This document shows, piece after piece, positions 1 through 11,265 of a stretch of 64,000 nucleotides of DNA. Location: contig NZ_JAAXOX010000013.1 in the NCBI RefSeq assembly GCF_012396125.1, positions 1-64,000 of the forward strand. The letters run 5' to 3'. The stretch is from Cellulomonas denverensis. Lineage in GTDB: Bacteria; Actinomycetota; Actinomycetes; Actinomycetales; Cellulomonadaceae. Positions within the stretch are counted from its first letter, which is position 1. Every line of letters begins with the position of its first letter. Made by a program: the position numbers and the translations under genes. The notes beneath the pieces are model-generated. The model did not search any database and had not been told where the DNA came from. It saw nothing but the letters and a program-made list of their open reading frames with translations.

Positions 1-59
1 TCGAGAGCGGTGGTGGTGGGGTGGGCGTCGTTCACGGGTCCACGGTGCGCCTGGTGCAT
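1..59 (-). CDS. possible N-terminus of a divergent gene, cut by window start
   Basis: An open frame on the minus strand starts with ATG at 59 (MHQAHRGPVNDAHP...) and runs off the window edge; a GTG at codon 9 is an alternative start. It lies divergent to the LysR-type gene at 106. LysR regulators often control a divergent neighbour, which is the only reason to suspect a real gene here. Too little sequence is present to name a family. Confidence 0.25.
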   Translation of the reverse strand, partial: MHQAHRGPVNDAHPTTTAL

Positions 60-93
60 GGCCCCGCGGAACGCCGAATCCGCTGGCACCCCC

Positions 94-99
94 TAGCCT
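94..99 (+). promoter_or_regulatory. -10 box of the LysR gene, leaderless promoter
   Basis: TAGCCT lies six bases before the ATG at 106. This matches the TANNNT -10 consensus at the distance expected when transcription starts at the start codon. No Shine-Dalgarno sequence is visible, so a leaderless mRNA is inferred. Confidence 0.5.
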
Positions 100-105
100 G
101 AGGCT

Positions 106-1032
106 ATGCCCGACCCGCAGGATCTGCCCGAGGCCCCGACCACCCGGGGCCGGATCCCGCTGGCGGCCCTCGATCTGCTGGACGCCGTCGCCACCCACGG
201 GTCGCTGACCGCCGCGGCCGCCGCGCTCGGGATCGCGCAGCCGTCGGTCAGTGCCGGCCTGCGCCGCCTGGAGCGCCGGACCGGGCTGACCCTGCTGGAC
301 CGGTCGGCGACCGGCACCCGGCTGACTGCGGCCGGCGAGGCGGTGCTGGCCCGTGGCCGGGCGGTGCTGTCCGCGTCGGACGCGCTGGAACGCGAGGTGG
401 CCGAGCTCCGGCAGGGCGACCGGGTGCGGCTGGCCGCGAGCCTGAGCATCGCGGAGTACCTGGTGCCGGTGTGGCTGGCCGGACGGTCACCGGAGGCGCC
501 GACCGTGGAGCTCACCGTGGCGAACTCCCGGGACGTGATGGCCGCGGTGCTGGACGGCCGGGCCGACCTGGGGTTCGTCGAGGGCCCGCGGGTGAGCGAC
601 GGACTGCGGCAGCGGGTGGTCGGCGAGGACCAGCTGCTGGTGGTGGTCGTCCCGGGCCACCCGTGGGCCGGGCGCGCGGAACCGCTGGACGCGGCGACCC
701 TGGCGGCCGGTCCGCTGGCGGTGCGCGAGGAGGGTTCGGGCACCCGGGAGGTCCTGGAGGAGGCACTGTCGGCGGCAGGCGTCACGCTCGGCAGGTCGGT
801 GCACCAGCTCGGCTCCACCTCGGCGGTGAAGACGATGGTGCGCACCGGGCGGATCGCCGCGGTGCTGTCGCAGCTCACGGTCGCGGACGAGCTGGCCCGC
901 GGGGAGCTGGTGGCGGTGCCGACGGCGGTGGATCTGCGGCGCCGGCTCCGGATGGTCTGGTCGGCGGGCCGTCAGCCCTCGGCGGCGGCCCGGGAGTTGG
1001 CCGCGGAGGTGGTCGCCGCGACCGGCGGGTGA
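106..1032 (+). CDS. LysR family transcriptional regulator
   Basis: This 308-residue protein has the usual LysR length. Residues about 15-75 form the N-terminal winged helix-turn-helix (LTAAAAALGIAQPSVSAGLRR is the recognition region), and residues about 95-300 form a periplasmic-binding-protein-like effector domain. LysR proteins usually sense a small metabolite and act on a divergent operon; the divergent frame here is cut by the window edge, so the target is unknown. The ATG is chosen because a TAGCCT -10 box lies just upstream, giving a leaderless transcript. No catalytic function is expected. Confidence 0.9.
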   Translation: MPDPQDLPEAPTTRGRIPLAALDLLDAVATHGSLTAAAAALGIAQPSVSAGLRRLERRTGLTLLDRSATGTRLTAAGEAVLARGRAVLSASDALEREVAELRQGDRVRLAASLSIAEYLVPVWLAGRSPEAPTVELTVANSRDVMAAVLDGRADLGFVEGPRVSDGLRQRVVGEDQLLVVVVPGHPWAGRAEPLDAATLAAGPLAVREEGSGTREVLEEALSAAGVTLGRSVHQLGSTSAVKTMVRTGRIAAVLSQLTVADELARGELVAVPTAVDLRRRLRMVWSAGRQPSAAARELAAEVVAATGG

Positions 1033-1115
1033 AGGGGATCACCGGGGACGGGCCGCGCACCTCGGCCCATCCCGGTGTGGTCGACGTCGTACCGGCAGGG
1101 GGTGCCGGTGCGAGG

Positions 1116-1355
1116 TCAGCGGATGCCTGCGGCCTTGGCCCAGGCGACTGCCTCGGTCCGGGTGGAGACGCCGATCTTGCGGTAGACGCTCCGGACCTGG
1201 GACTTCACGGTGTTGCGGGTGACGAAGAGCCGACGCGCGATGTCCTCGAGCGTGACGTCCTCGGTCAGTTCGGCCAGCACGATCCGCTCACGGGTGGTCA
1301 GCGGTTCGCCGAAGATGTCGCTCCGGGTGTTCGGGGCGATCTCCATCGTGGTCAT
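1116..1355 (-). CDS. small LuxR-type helix-turn-helix regulator
   Basis: This 79-residue protein is almost only a GerE/LuxR-type helix-turn-helix: LTTRERIVLAELTEDVTLEDIA, then RLFVTRNTVKSQVRSVYRKIGV, typical of the C-terminal domain of NarL/LuxR proteins. No receiver or autoinducer domain is present, so it may bind DNA constitutively or be a trimmed relative of large LuxR regulators. The ATG at 1355 is preceded by GGAGGA, which decides against longer in-frame starts upstream. A second in-frame ATG follows three codons later. It lies between the LysR gene and the glycine cleavage operon with no obvious operon partner, and its targets cannot be told from sequence. Confidence 0.8.
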   Translation of the reverse strand: MTTMEIAPNTRSDIFGEPLTTRERIVLAELTEDVTLEDIARRLFVTRNTVKSQVRSVYRKIGVSTRTEAVAWAKAAGIR

Positions 1356-1755
1356 CGTTCCTCCGGTGGGTGACGAGGCGCGGCTGCGGGGGGTCCAGCG
1401 GCCGTCTACCGGTTGTGATCGGCAATAGTGCGCGCCCACCACGGGTTTCCCGAAGAACCCCGACCCCGCGAGGTCAGGGCATTCCGGGCATATCACCCAC
1501 GATTCTGGGTCCGAAGTCCCAGGTCACTCCCGGGGAAACGCTTCCCGCCCCACCGGGTGAAGACCACCCGTTCGGACCAGCGCCCCATCTCGCCCCCCGA
1601 ACACCCCCGGTGCCCCGCCGAACAGCAGCGACGCTCCCGCCGAGTTCGTGACTCCCGCCACGACCTCGGCAGCCGGGCTGCCGATGTGGGCGCAGGAGTC
1701 ACGAACTCAGCAGCCGGGCCGCCGATCTGGCCGCAGGAGTCAGGAGGCAGCCGGG
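1356..1755. other. 400-base intergenic region with repeats, no gene seen
   Basis: No convincing coding frame was found. The left part is the upstream region of the small LuxR-type gene. The right part, next to the gcvH stop codon, holds a 14-bp inverted repeat, a smaller perfect hairpin and a 31-base direct repeat, listed separately. Confidence 0.6.
1642..1742. repeat. inverted repeat with internal hairpin and direct repeat, 3' of gcvH
   Basis: GAGTTCGTGACTCC (1642-1655) and GGAGTCACGAACTC (1695-1708) are perfect 14-bp inverted arms. Between them 1667-1683 is a perfect hairpin (CGGCAGCC, one base, GGCTGCCG). In addition 1671-1701 and 1712-1742 are direct repeats matching at 28 of 31 positions. 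The block lies just past the gcvH stop. It could be a REP-like dispersed element or a transcription terminator for the gcv operon; no T-run is present. Confidence 0.6.
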
Positions 1756-2127
1756 TCAGCCGGCCGCGAGCGCCGCGTACTCCTCCGCGCTGAGCAGCGC
1801 CCCGGTCGACTCGACCTCGACCTTGATCAGCCAGCCCGCGCCGTAGGGGTCGGAGTTGACCACCGACGGCTCGTCGACCGCGGCCTGGTTCACCTCGGTG
1901 ACCGTGCCGGTGACCGGGGAGAACAGCTCGGACACCGACTTGGTGGACTCCACCTCACCGATCACCGCGCCCGCACTGATCGCCGCGCCGACCTCGGGCA
2001 GCTCCAGGTAGACGATGTCGCCCAGCGCGTCCGCGGCGGTGGCGGTGATGCCGACGGTCGCCGGGCTGCCCGCGTCGATCCACTCGTGCTCGGCGGTGTA
2101 CTGCAGATGGGTGGGGGTCTGGCTCAT
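1756..2127 (-). CDS. gcvH: glycine cleavage system protein H
   Basis: GcvH is the small lipoyl carrier that shuttles the aminomethyl group between GcvP, GcvT and the lipoamide dehydrogenase. The 123-residue length fits the family. The lipoylation site is Lys63 in [10 protein letters not shown], and [11 protein letters not shown] and YGAGWLIKV are further family signatures. The ATG at 2127 is chosen because GAGGAG lies seven bases upstream and overlaps the gcvT stop codon, so translation is probably coupled to gcvT. It is the last gene of the riboswitch-controlled gcvPTH operon. No L-protein gene is present; the shared lipoamide dehydrogenase must be elsewhere. Confidence 0.95.
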   Translation of the reverse strand: MSQTPTHLQYTAEHEWIDAGSPATVGITATAADALGDIVYLELPEVGAAISAGAVIGEVESTKSVSELFSPVTGTVTEVNQAAVDEPSVVNSDPYGAGWLIKVEVESTGALLSAEEYAALAAG

Positions 2128-2137
2128 GTCGGGCTCC

Positions 2138-3276
2138 TCAGGACTGGGATCGGCGGTAGAAGGGCAGGGCGACCACGCGCACCGGCTCGCGGCGGCCGCG
2201 GATGTCGACGGCCAGCTCGGTGCCCGGGGCACTGACCTCGGGGCTGACGTAGGCCATCGCCACCGGCACGCCCAGCGTGGGCGACGGGGCACCGGAGGTG
2301 ACCTGGCCGATGGTGACCGCGTCGTCGGCAGTGGACATCACCACCGGATAGCCGTGCCGGGCGGCGCGGCGACCGGAGCCGACCAGCCCCACCAGCACCC
2401 GGGACGGGTTGGCATGCGCCCGGGACGCCAGGGCAGCCCGGCCGACGAACGGCAGCGGCGTACCGTCGGCGTCCACCTTGTCCAGCTTCACCACCCGGCC
2501 GAGCCCGGCGTCGTGCGGCGCGGTGGTGCGGTCCAGCTCGTTGCCGTACAGCGGCATCCCGGCCTCCAGCCGCAGGCTGTCCCGCGCGGCCAGCCCGGCA
2601 GGCACCAGCCCGTGCGACTGTCCGGCGGCCAGGATCGTGCGCCACAGCCCCGGCGCCCGGTCGGCGGGCACGAACAGCTCGAAGCCGTCCTCGCCGGTGT
2701 ACCCGGTGCGGGCGACCAGGGCGTCCACCCCGCCGACGGTGGCCGGCACCGAGGCGTAGTACTTCAGCTCCCGGACCGCGTCGGCCTGCGCGGGGTCGGT
2801 CAGCCCGACGACGATCTCCGCCGCGGCCGGGCCCTGCACCGCGATCAGCGCGGTCTCCCGCGACCGGTCGGTCAGCACCGCGTCGAAGCCGTCGATCCGC
2901 TCGGTCAGCGCCTCGGCGACCACGGCGGCGTTCGCGGCATTGGCGACCACCAGGTACGACTCGTCGGCCAGCCGGTAGACGATCAGGTCGTCGATGATCC
3001 CGCCGTCCTCGGCCACGATCATGGTGTAGCGCGCCCGGCCCACCGCCAGCGCGGTCAGGTTGCCGACCAGGGCGTAGTCCAGTGCCGCGCCGGCCCCCGG
3101 ACCGTCCAGGTGCAGCTCGCCCATGTGCGACAGGTCGAACAGTCCCGCGGCGGTGCGCACCGCCTGGTGTTCGGCCAGGTCGGAGCTGTAGCGCAGCGGC
3201 ATCGACCAGCCGGCGAACGGCACCAGCGTGGCCCCGAGCGCGACGTGCTCGTCGTTCAGCGGGGACTCGATGATCG

Positions 3277-3280
<4 letters not shown>
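2138..3280 (-). CDS. gcvT: glycine cleavage system aminomethyltransferase (T protein)
   Basis: GcvT transfers the methylene group from the H-protein-bound aminomethyl intermediate to tetrahydrofolate and releases ammonia. The 380-residue protein opens with a typical N-terminus ([21 protein letters not shown]) and contains [15 protein letters not shown], a hallmark of the folate-binding fold. The GTG start at 3280 overlaps the gcvP stop in a GTGA arrangement, with AAGGAG upstream; longer in-frame starts would lie inside gcvP. The overlap suggests translational coupling that keeps P and T proteins in step. Ten bases separate it from gcvH. Confidence 0.95.
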
Positions 3281-6120
<2,840 letters not shown>

Positions 6121-6154
6121 GCGGCTGCTCCAAGGGCGGACGGGCGGTAGGCGT

Positions 6155-6370
6155 CCTCCCCGCTCTGTCATCCGCGCCCGGGGACACGACCTGAGAGTTT
6201 TGCCGGTCCGCCGTGGCCCGCACGGGGCCCGGGGCGCGCCGACTTGCACCGTCGGTGGACCGGCGAGCCGGTCGCTTTCCAGAGTTGCCTGGCCACGACG
6301 GTACGGGTGCCTGAGAGATTCCCGGGGAGGGTTTGCTCCTTCGGCGCCACCGTGGCGGGTGGGCTCTCCC
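6155..6370 (-). promoter_or_regulatory. tandem glycine riboswitch upstream of gcvP
   Basis: Read on the minus strand, the element starts with GGGAGAGCC, has GCGCCGAAGGAGCAAAC, and closes the first aptamer with AATCTCTCAGGCA. A linker follows, then a second aptamer with AACTCTGGAAAGCGACC, CGACGGTGCAAG and AAAACTCTCAGG, closing near GACAGAGCGGGGAG. These are the conserved elements of the two-aptamer glycine riboswitch, and the gene downstream is gcvP. In actinobacteria it usually turns glycine cleavage on when glycine is abundant. I see no classical terminator between it and gcvP, so control of translation initiation or a less obvious terminator is possible. Confidence 0.93.
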
Positions 6371-6489
6371 GCCGTGGTTCGAGCAGCGTGTGAAGTTGTG
6401 AGACCGGGCACAGCGTAACCGTCGGCGGAGGATCCGTCTGCCCCCGGACCGGTCGCCGGGTGATCGTCTCCAGGGCGGGCGGCGAGGGT

Positions 6490-6521
6490 ACCCAGTTCGT
6501 TGCCACCCGCCTACTCAGATC
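6490..6521 (+). promoter_or_regulatory. paired ACTCAGATC-type motif upstream of first LAxTG gene
   Basis: ACTCAGATC is found at 6513-6521, and a weaker copy, ACCCAGTTC (7 of 9 matches), lies exactly 23 bases earlier at 6490-6498. The same 23-base spacing is seen upstream of the two following paralogues. The spacing is too long for a -35/-10 pair, so tandem binding sites for a regulator are more likely. Confidence 0.5.
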
Positions 6522-6626
6522 CGGTCGCGACCGCCGCTTCACCGCACGCCACCCCGACCATGGAGCGTCCCCGTGTGACGCCGCCGCGAGCGCGCCGCCC
6601 GCCGCATCCCCGTGATCGGAGCATCC

Positions 6627-8009
6627 GTGAAGCGCCCCCTGCGAGCCCTGCTCGCCCTCTCGACCACCGTCGCCGTGGCGGGCATCGCCCCCGTCGCCGC
6701 CATGGCCGTCGACTCGACGCCGCCCACCGCCAGCACGGGAGTCGTGCAGGAGCGGTGGGGTGACCCGGTGAGCAACGACCTGTTCACCGTCTCCGCGGCC
6801 GGGTGGTACGGCGACGCCGCCCTCGGCACCCAGCAGGTGACCGGCGGGGTGATCACCCTGACCGCCAACCGCGACATCACGGTCCGAGAGCACCGGATGC
6901 TGAACAACTGGGGCGGCGATCCCGCCCTCCTGGTGGTCCCGCACGCCGGGCTCTGCCCGGGCGACCCGATCAGGACCCAGGTCGAGATGTCGGCCGGCGA
7001 CACCTGTCAGTTCTGGGCGAGCTTCGGACCGGAGGCCATGGACGAGTGGGGGGCCACCAGCCGGACGCTGCAGTTCTATGCCGAGGCGCCCGACGGAACC
7101 ACTGCGTCCCAGGAGGTCCGGGTTCAGGTCGGTGTGTCCTACGAGGTCGAGGGCGAACCGCTGGACTTCGGTGAGGTCGTGGTCGGTACCACCTCCGCCC
7201 CGCAGTCCTTCACGATCAGCAACACCGGCACCACACCGGTCGACATCGACCTGACCGAGATGACCGCGATCGGCCCGTTCCAGCTCGCCCCGGGTCAGCC
7301 GACCACGGTCTCCCTCCTCGCCGGCGACTCCGCCGAGGTCGCGGTGACCTTCACCCCGACCCAGGAGGGCCAGGCCGTGGCCGACGACGAGACCGTCGGG
7401 ATCGTGCGTCCGGTCAACAGCACCACCGAGGCCCGGACCCCACTGTCGGCGTTCACCGGCACCGGCATCGCCCGCCAGGCCGCGCTGAGCAGCGGCCCGG
7501 TCGACTTCGGCACTGTCGACCCGGGCGCCACCACCCAGCGGCCGATCACCGTGACCAACACCGGGCCGGTCCCGCTGGTGCTCACCGCCGACGCGGTGGT
7601 CCAGGACGGCTCCGCCGCCACCCCCGAGGACGTGCGGGTCGAGTTGCCCGCCGATGAGGTCGCCCCCGGCGAATCGGTCACCGGCACCGTGACCTGGAAC
7701 TCGGCCACCGCCGGCTTCGCCTCCAGCGTCCGGATCACCGGCACCGACGCCGACGCCGCGGCGCTCAACGTCCCCGCCGCCACCCCGGTGTCGGAGGTGG
7801 TCGCCCTGACCGGTGCGGTCACCGCGACCAACACCCCGGCGCCGACCACCCCGCCGGACACCACGACCGGCACTGCCACCATCACCGCCACCCGGCTGGC
7901 CACCACCGGTTCCGGGTCGACCACCTGGGCCCTGACCGCGGCGGCCGGTGCCGTGCTGGCCGGCGTCGCGCTGGTGACCGTACGCCGGATGCGCCGGGCC
8001 ACCCGCTGA
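6627..8009 (+). CDS. LAxTG-anchored surface protein with choice-of-anchor-D-like repeats (copy 1)
   Basis: The 460-residue protein begins with a secretion signal (KRPLRALLALSTTVAVAG, cleavage near AMA). Two immunoglobulin-like modules of the ASPM/SPD-2/Hydin type follow; each opens with a DFG-x-V-x-x-G-T core (LDFGEVVVGTT, VDFGTVDPGAT). The C-terminus is a class E sorting signal: LATTG at residues 424-428, a hydrophobic helix, then the basic tail RRMRRATR. The GTG at 6627 is preferred over one at 6612 because its spacing to GGAG and its KRPLRAL start match the two paralogues that follow. Function is unknown; it is probably a structural or adhesive wall protein. No sortase gene is in the window. 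Confidence 0.85.
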   Translation: MKRPLRALLALSTTVAVAGIAPVAAMAVDSTPPTASTGVVQERWGDPVSNDLFTVSAAGWYGDAALGTQQVTGGVITLTANRDITVREHRMLNNWGGDPALLVVPHAGLCPGDPIRTQVEMSAGDTCQFWASFGPEAMDEWGATSRTLQFYAEAPDGTTASQEVRVQVGVSYEVEGEPLDFGEVVVGTTSAPQSFTISNTGTTPVDIDLTEMTAIGPFQLAPGQPTTVSLLAGDSAEVAVTFTPTQEGQAVADDETVGIVRPVNSTTEARTPLSAFTGTGIARQAALSSGPVDFGTVDPGATTQRPITVTNTGPVPLVLTADAVVQDGSAATPEDVRVELPADEVAPGESVTGTVTWNSATAGFASSVRITGTDADAAALNVPAATPVSEVVALTGAVTATNTPAPTTPPDTTTGTATITATRLATTGSGSTTWALTAAAGAVLAGVALVTVRRMRRATR

Positions 8010-8097
8010 CCGCCCCGTGCCCGGCCCGCCGCCCCCGGGGGTGTACGGGCCGGGCACCGGAACTGGGTGGCTGGTGCCGCGGACGCCGGGTGCGGTC

Positions 8098-8129
8098 ACT
8101 CAGATCGCCCGACCCGGCGTACTCAGATC
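8098..8129 (+). promoter_or_regulatory. paired ACTCAGATC motif upstream of second LAxTG gene
   Basis: Two exact copies of ACTCAGATC lie at 8098-8106 and 8121-8129, 23 bases apart. The block around the second copy (CCCGGCGTACTCAGATCACG) recurs unchanged upstream of the third paralogue, as does CCTGGATCGTCAGCCGTCCGA closer to the gene. Confidence 0.6.
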
Positions 8130-8214
8130 ACGCGCGAACCGCGGAGCACCCCGCAGACCCACCACACGGCCACCCGCAGCCTGGATCGTCAGCCGTCCGA
8201 TCTGGAGTCCCCCC

Positions 8215-9603
8215 GTGAAGCTTCTGCGCGCCCTGGGCACCTTGCTGCTCACCGCAACCCTGACCGTCGCCGCCCCGGCCGCCTTCGCCGCCGACCCGCC
8301 GCCCACCACCAGCACCGGCTTCGCCGCCGGGAGCTGGGGCGACCCGATCGACAACGACCTGTTCACCCTCTCCGGGTCGCGCTGGAAGGGCACGGTCGGG
8401 ATCGGCGCCCCCCGCGCCACCACGTCGGTGCTGACCTTGACCGCCAAGACCGACCTCACGATGCAGCAAGGCACCTGGAGCGACGAGCCCGACGGGATGG
8501 CGATCTACCGGTCCGGGACCTGCCCGGCCTCGGTCTGGTCGCAAACCATCACGATGGCCGCCGGTGACACCTGCCAGATCTGGGTCAGCTACGGACCCGA
8601 CACCACCGACGAGTGGTCCAGCTACATCAGCGGGCTGCACTTCACCGCGACCACCTCCGGCGGGGCGACCGCGTCGGAGTACGTCGGGCTGGAGAACCAG
8701 GTGCAGCACGTGCTGCCCGCGGCACCGCTGGACTTCGGCGAGGTCCCGCTCGGGACGACCTCGGCCCCGGGGTCGATCGCGGTACAGAACATCACCCCGG
8801 ACGAGGTCCGGGTCGAGCTGACCTACCTGACCTCGATGGCACCGTTCCACCTCGCGGACGACCAGCCGGCGACCTTCACCATCCAGCCCGGCGCCACCGC
8901 CGACGTCCAGGTCACGTTCACCCCCACGGCGCTGGGCCGGGTCAGCGAGTGGTGGAACACGCTGGCCACCGTCACCACCGTCGGTGGCACCGCCCAGTCC
9001 ACCCCGCGGCTGTCCGAGTTCATCGGCACCGGCGTCGAGCGCCAGGCGGGCCTGACCGCCGGCCCGGTCGACTTCGGTGAGGTGACCGAAGGCGACACCG
9101 TGCAGCAGCCGATCGCCGTGACCAACACCGGCGCGGTGCCGCTGCGGCTGTCCACCGAGGACGTGCAGTCCGCCGGTGCCGAGACAGTCGAGGTCGCACT
9201 GCCCACCGATGAGGTCGCCCCCGGTCAGACCGTGACCGGCACGGTGACCTGGCACGGAGCCGGCGACGACCTGGCCGCCACGGTCCGGGTGAACGGCGAC
9301 GACTCCGGTGCCGCCCCCGCCGCGGTGACCCCCGCAACCACCGCGACCGAGCTGGTGGCCCTGACCGGAACGGTCGCCGCGCCGAGCGCCCCGGAGCCGA
9401 CCACCCCGCCGACCATCCCGCCGACAGCACCGGAGAAGCCCGCCACACCGGACACCACGACCGGCGCGACCACCGCGACCACGACCCGGCTGGCCATCAC
9501 CGGTTCCGGCTCGACCGCCTGGATCCTGGGCGTCGCCGCCGGTGCGGTGCTGCTCGGCACCGGCCTGGTCGCCGCGCGCCGGGTGCGCCGGGCGACCCGC
9601 TGA
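8215..9603 (+). CDS. LAxTG-anchored surface protein with choice-of-anchor-D-like repeats (copy 2)
   Basis: The 462-residue paralogue of the preceding gene has a signal peptide ending near AFAADPP. A conserved N-terminal module has a Cys pair (SGTCPAS ... GDTCQIW), and two Hydin-like modules start with LDFGEVPLGTT and VDFGEVTEGDT. A Thr/Pro-rich linker leads to LAITG (residues 426-430), a membrane helix and RRVRRATR. The GTG at 8215 is chosen because the coding part before it has no signal peptide and the KLLRALGTLL start matches copy 3. Tandem duplication with retained upstream sequence suggests all three genes are regulated together. The ligand or partner is unknown. Confidence 0.85.
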   Translation: MKLLRALGTLLLTATLTVAAPAAFAADPPPTTSTGFAAGSWGDPIDNDLFTLSGSRWKGTVGIGAPRATTSVLTLTAKTDLTMQQGTWSDEPDGMAIYRSGTCPASVWSQTITMAAGDTCQIWVSYGPDTTDEWSSYISGLHFTATTSGGATASEYVGLENQVQHVLPAAPLDFGEVPLGTTSAPGSIAVQNITPDEVRVELTYLTSMAPFHLADDQPATFTIQPGATADVQVTFTPTALGRVSEWWNTLATVTTVGGTAQSTPRLSEFIGTGVERQAGLTAGPVDFGEVTEGDTVQQPIAVTNTGAVPLRLSTEDVQSAGAETVEVALPTDEVAPGQTVTGTVTWHGAGDDLAATVRVNGDDSGAAPAAVTPATTATELVALTGTVAAPSAPEPTTPPTIPPTAPEKPATPDTTTGATTATTTRLAITGSGSTAWILGVAAGAVLLGTGLVAARRVRRATR

Positions 9604-9703
9604 TCGCCCCCGGCCCGGCCCGCCGCCGCCACGCGCACGGGCCGGGCCGGGCCGGCCGGTCACAGGCACCGGGGAACCGGTGCCGGGCAGCCCGGGTGCG
9701 CTT

Positions 9704-9735
9704 ACTCAGATCCGCCGACCCGGCGTACTCAGATC
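9704..9735 (+). promoter_or_regulatory. paired ACTCAGATC motif upstream of third LAxTG gene
   Basis: Exact ACTCAGATC copies lie at 9704-9712 and 9727-9735, again 23 bases apart. The distance from the second copy to the GTG start (84 bases) is nearly the same as for copy 2 (85 bases), so position relative to the gene is conserved. Confidence 0.6.
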
Positions 9736-9819
9736 ACGCCCGGATCACGGAGCAGCCCTGGGCCGGCCGGCCAACTGCCCGCACCCTGGATCGTCAGCCG
9801 TCCGACCAGGAGTCCCCCT

Positions 9820-11265
9820 GTGAAGCTTGTCCGCGCCCTGGGCACCCTTGTGCTCGCCGCCGCCCTGACCGTCACCGCCCCGGCCGCCTTCGCCGCCGAC
9901 CCGCCGCCCACCACCAGCACCGGATTCACCCGGGCGGCCTGGACCGAGCCGTCGAGCAACGACCTGTTCGACGTCTCGGGGACCTCGTTCACGGCGACCG
10001 CCGGCCTGGGCAGCTCCTCGGCCACCTCCGCGGCGGTCACGATCACGGCCCACCAGGACATCCAGCTGCGATCGTCGGGATGGAACTCCAACGCCGACAC
10101 CACGGCGTTCCACCGCGCCGGCGCCTGCCCGGACAACGGCTTCATGGTCCAGCTGACCGCCGGTGACGTCTGCCAGTTCTGGTTCACCTTCGGGCCGACC
10201 GCCCTGAACACCTGGGGCTCCCAGATCTCCGGCACCACGATGACCGCGACCTCGGTCGCCGACGGCTCCACCGCCGGCACCTACGTGGGCGCGAACCTCA
10301 CCGCCCTCCACCTGGAGCTCGGCGCCGCGGTCGATTTCGGCCAGGTCGCCGTCGGCAGCACCTCGGCCGCCCGCACCGTCTCGCTGCGCAACATCACCCC
10401 GAACCCGGTGGAGATCGACCTGTCGCAGGTGGAGGCCCTGGCCGACTTCGGACTGGCGCCCGGGCAACCGGCCTCGGTCACCGTCCAGCCCGGTGACACC
10501 ACCGAGGTCGCGGTCACCTTCACTCCCCAACGCACCGGTCTGATCACCGCGGCCGCGTCGGCCCGGCTCACCGTGCACGCGGTCGGCAGCACGGTGACCT
10601 CGCTGCCGATCTTCCCCACGCTCAGCGGCACCGGGGTTTCCCGCAGCCTGCTGATGGAGGCGGGCGCGGTCGACTTCGGTGAGGTGGTCCAGGGCGACAC
10701 CGTGCAGCAGCCCGTGACCATCAGCAACACCGGAAACGTCCCGCTGCGACTCAGCGCCGGGGCGGTCGGCCGGACCGGCACCGGTGAGTCGATCGGCACG
10801 GACGAGGTCGAGATCGCGCTACCGACCGACGAGCTCGCCCCGGGCGCGACGGTCGCCGGCACCGTGACCTGGCACCGCGCCCCCGCGGACCTGGACGCCT
10901 CGGTCTGGATCCACGGCCTCGACGCGGGCAACCTGACCGACGTCACCAGCCGGCTGATCACACTCACCGGAACCGTCACGGCGCCGGTCGCCCCGCCGAC
11001 CACGCCGCCGACGGAGCCCGAGCCGGACCCCACCCCCAGCGTCTCCGCGAGCCCGGGCGCACCCGCGAACCCGGGCACCACGACCGGCGGAGCGGATCAG
11101 GACGCGGCCACTGCGTCCCCGGTGCTCGCCGTCACCGGTTCGGGCGCCCTGTTCCCGGTCGCTGCCGGCGCCGCGGGTGCCCTGCTGATCGGCGGGCTGC
11201 TCCTGATCGCCCGGCGCCGGTCCGCCGGCGTGCCCCTCACAGCTCGCGGGTCATGTACACGCTGA
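9820..11265 (+). CDS. LAxTG-anchored surface protein with choice-of-anchor-D-like repeats (copy 3)
   Basis: The 481-residue third paralogue starts with KLVRALGTLVLAAALTVTAP and a cleavage site near AFAADPP. Its N-terminal module carries the Cys pair (AGACPDN ... GDVCQFW), and the Hydin-like modules begin with VDFGQVAVGST and VDFGEVVQGDT. The sorting signal is LAVTG at residues 436-440, followed by a hydrophobic stretch and an Arg-rich end. After the basic cluster the tail is longer than in the other copies. AGGAG lies seven bases before the GTG. Its 3' end overlaps the convergent acetyltransferase gene by 29 bases. Confidence 0.85.
   Translation: MKLVRALGTLVLAAALTVTAPAAFAADPPPTTSTGFTRAAWTEPSSNDLFDVSGTSFTATAGLGSSSATSAAVTITAHQDIQLRSSGWNSNADTTAFHRAGACPDNGFMVQLTAGDVCQFWFTFGPTALNTWGSQISGTTMTATSVADGSTAGTYVGANLTALHLELGAAVDFGQVAVGSTSAARTVSLRNITPNPVEIDLSQVEALADFGLAPGQPASVTVQPGDTTEVAVTFTPQRTGLITAAASARLTVHAVGSTVTSLPIFPTLSGTGVSRSLLMEAGAVDFGEVVQGDTVQQPVTISNTGNVPLRLSAGAVGRTGTGESIGTDEVEIALPTDELAPGATVAGTVTWHRAPADLDASVWIHGLDAGNLTDVTSRLITLTGTVTAPVAPPTTPPTEPEPDPTPSVSASPGAPANPGTTTGGADQDAATASPVLAVTGSGALFPVAAGAAGALLIGGLLLIARRRSAGVPLTARGSCTR

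Noticed and set aside
6612-6626. GTG at 6612 as start of the first LAxTG gene
   Set aside because: The GTG at 6627 matches the start of both paralogues and has a better-spaced ribosome-binding site.
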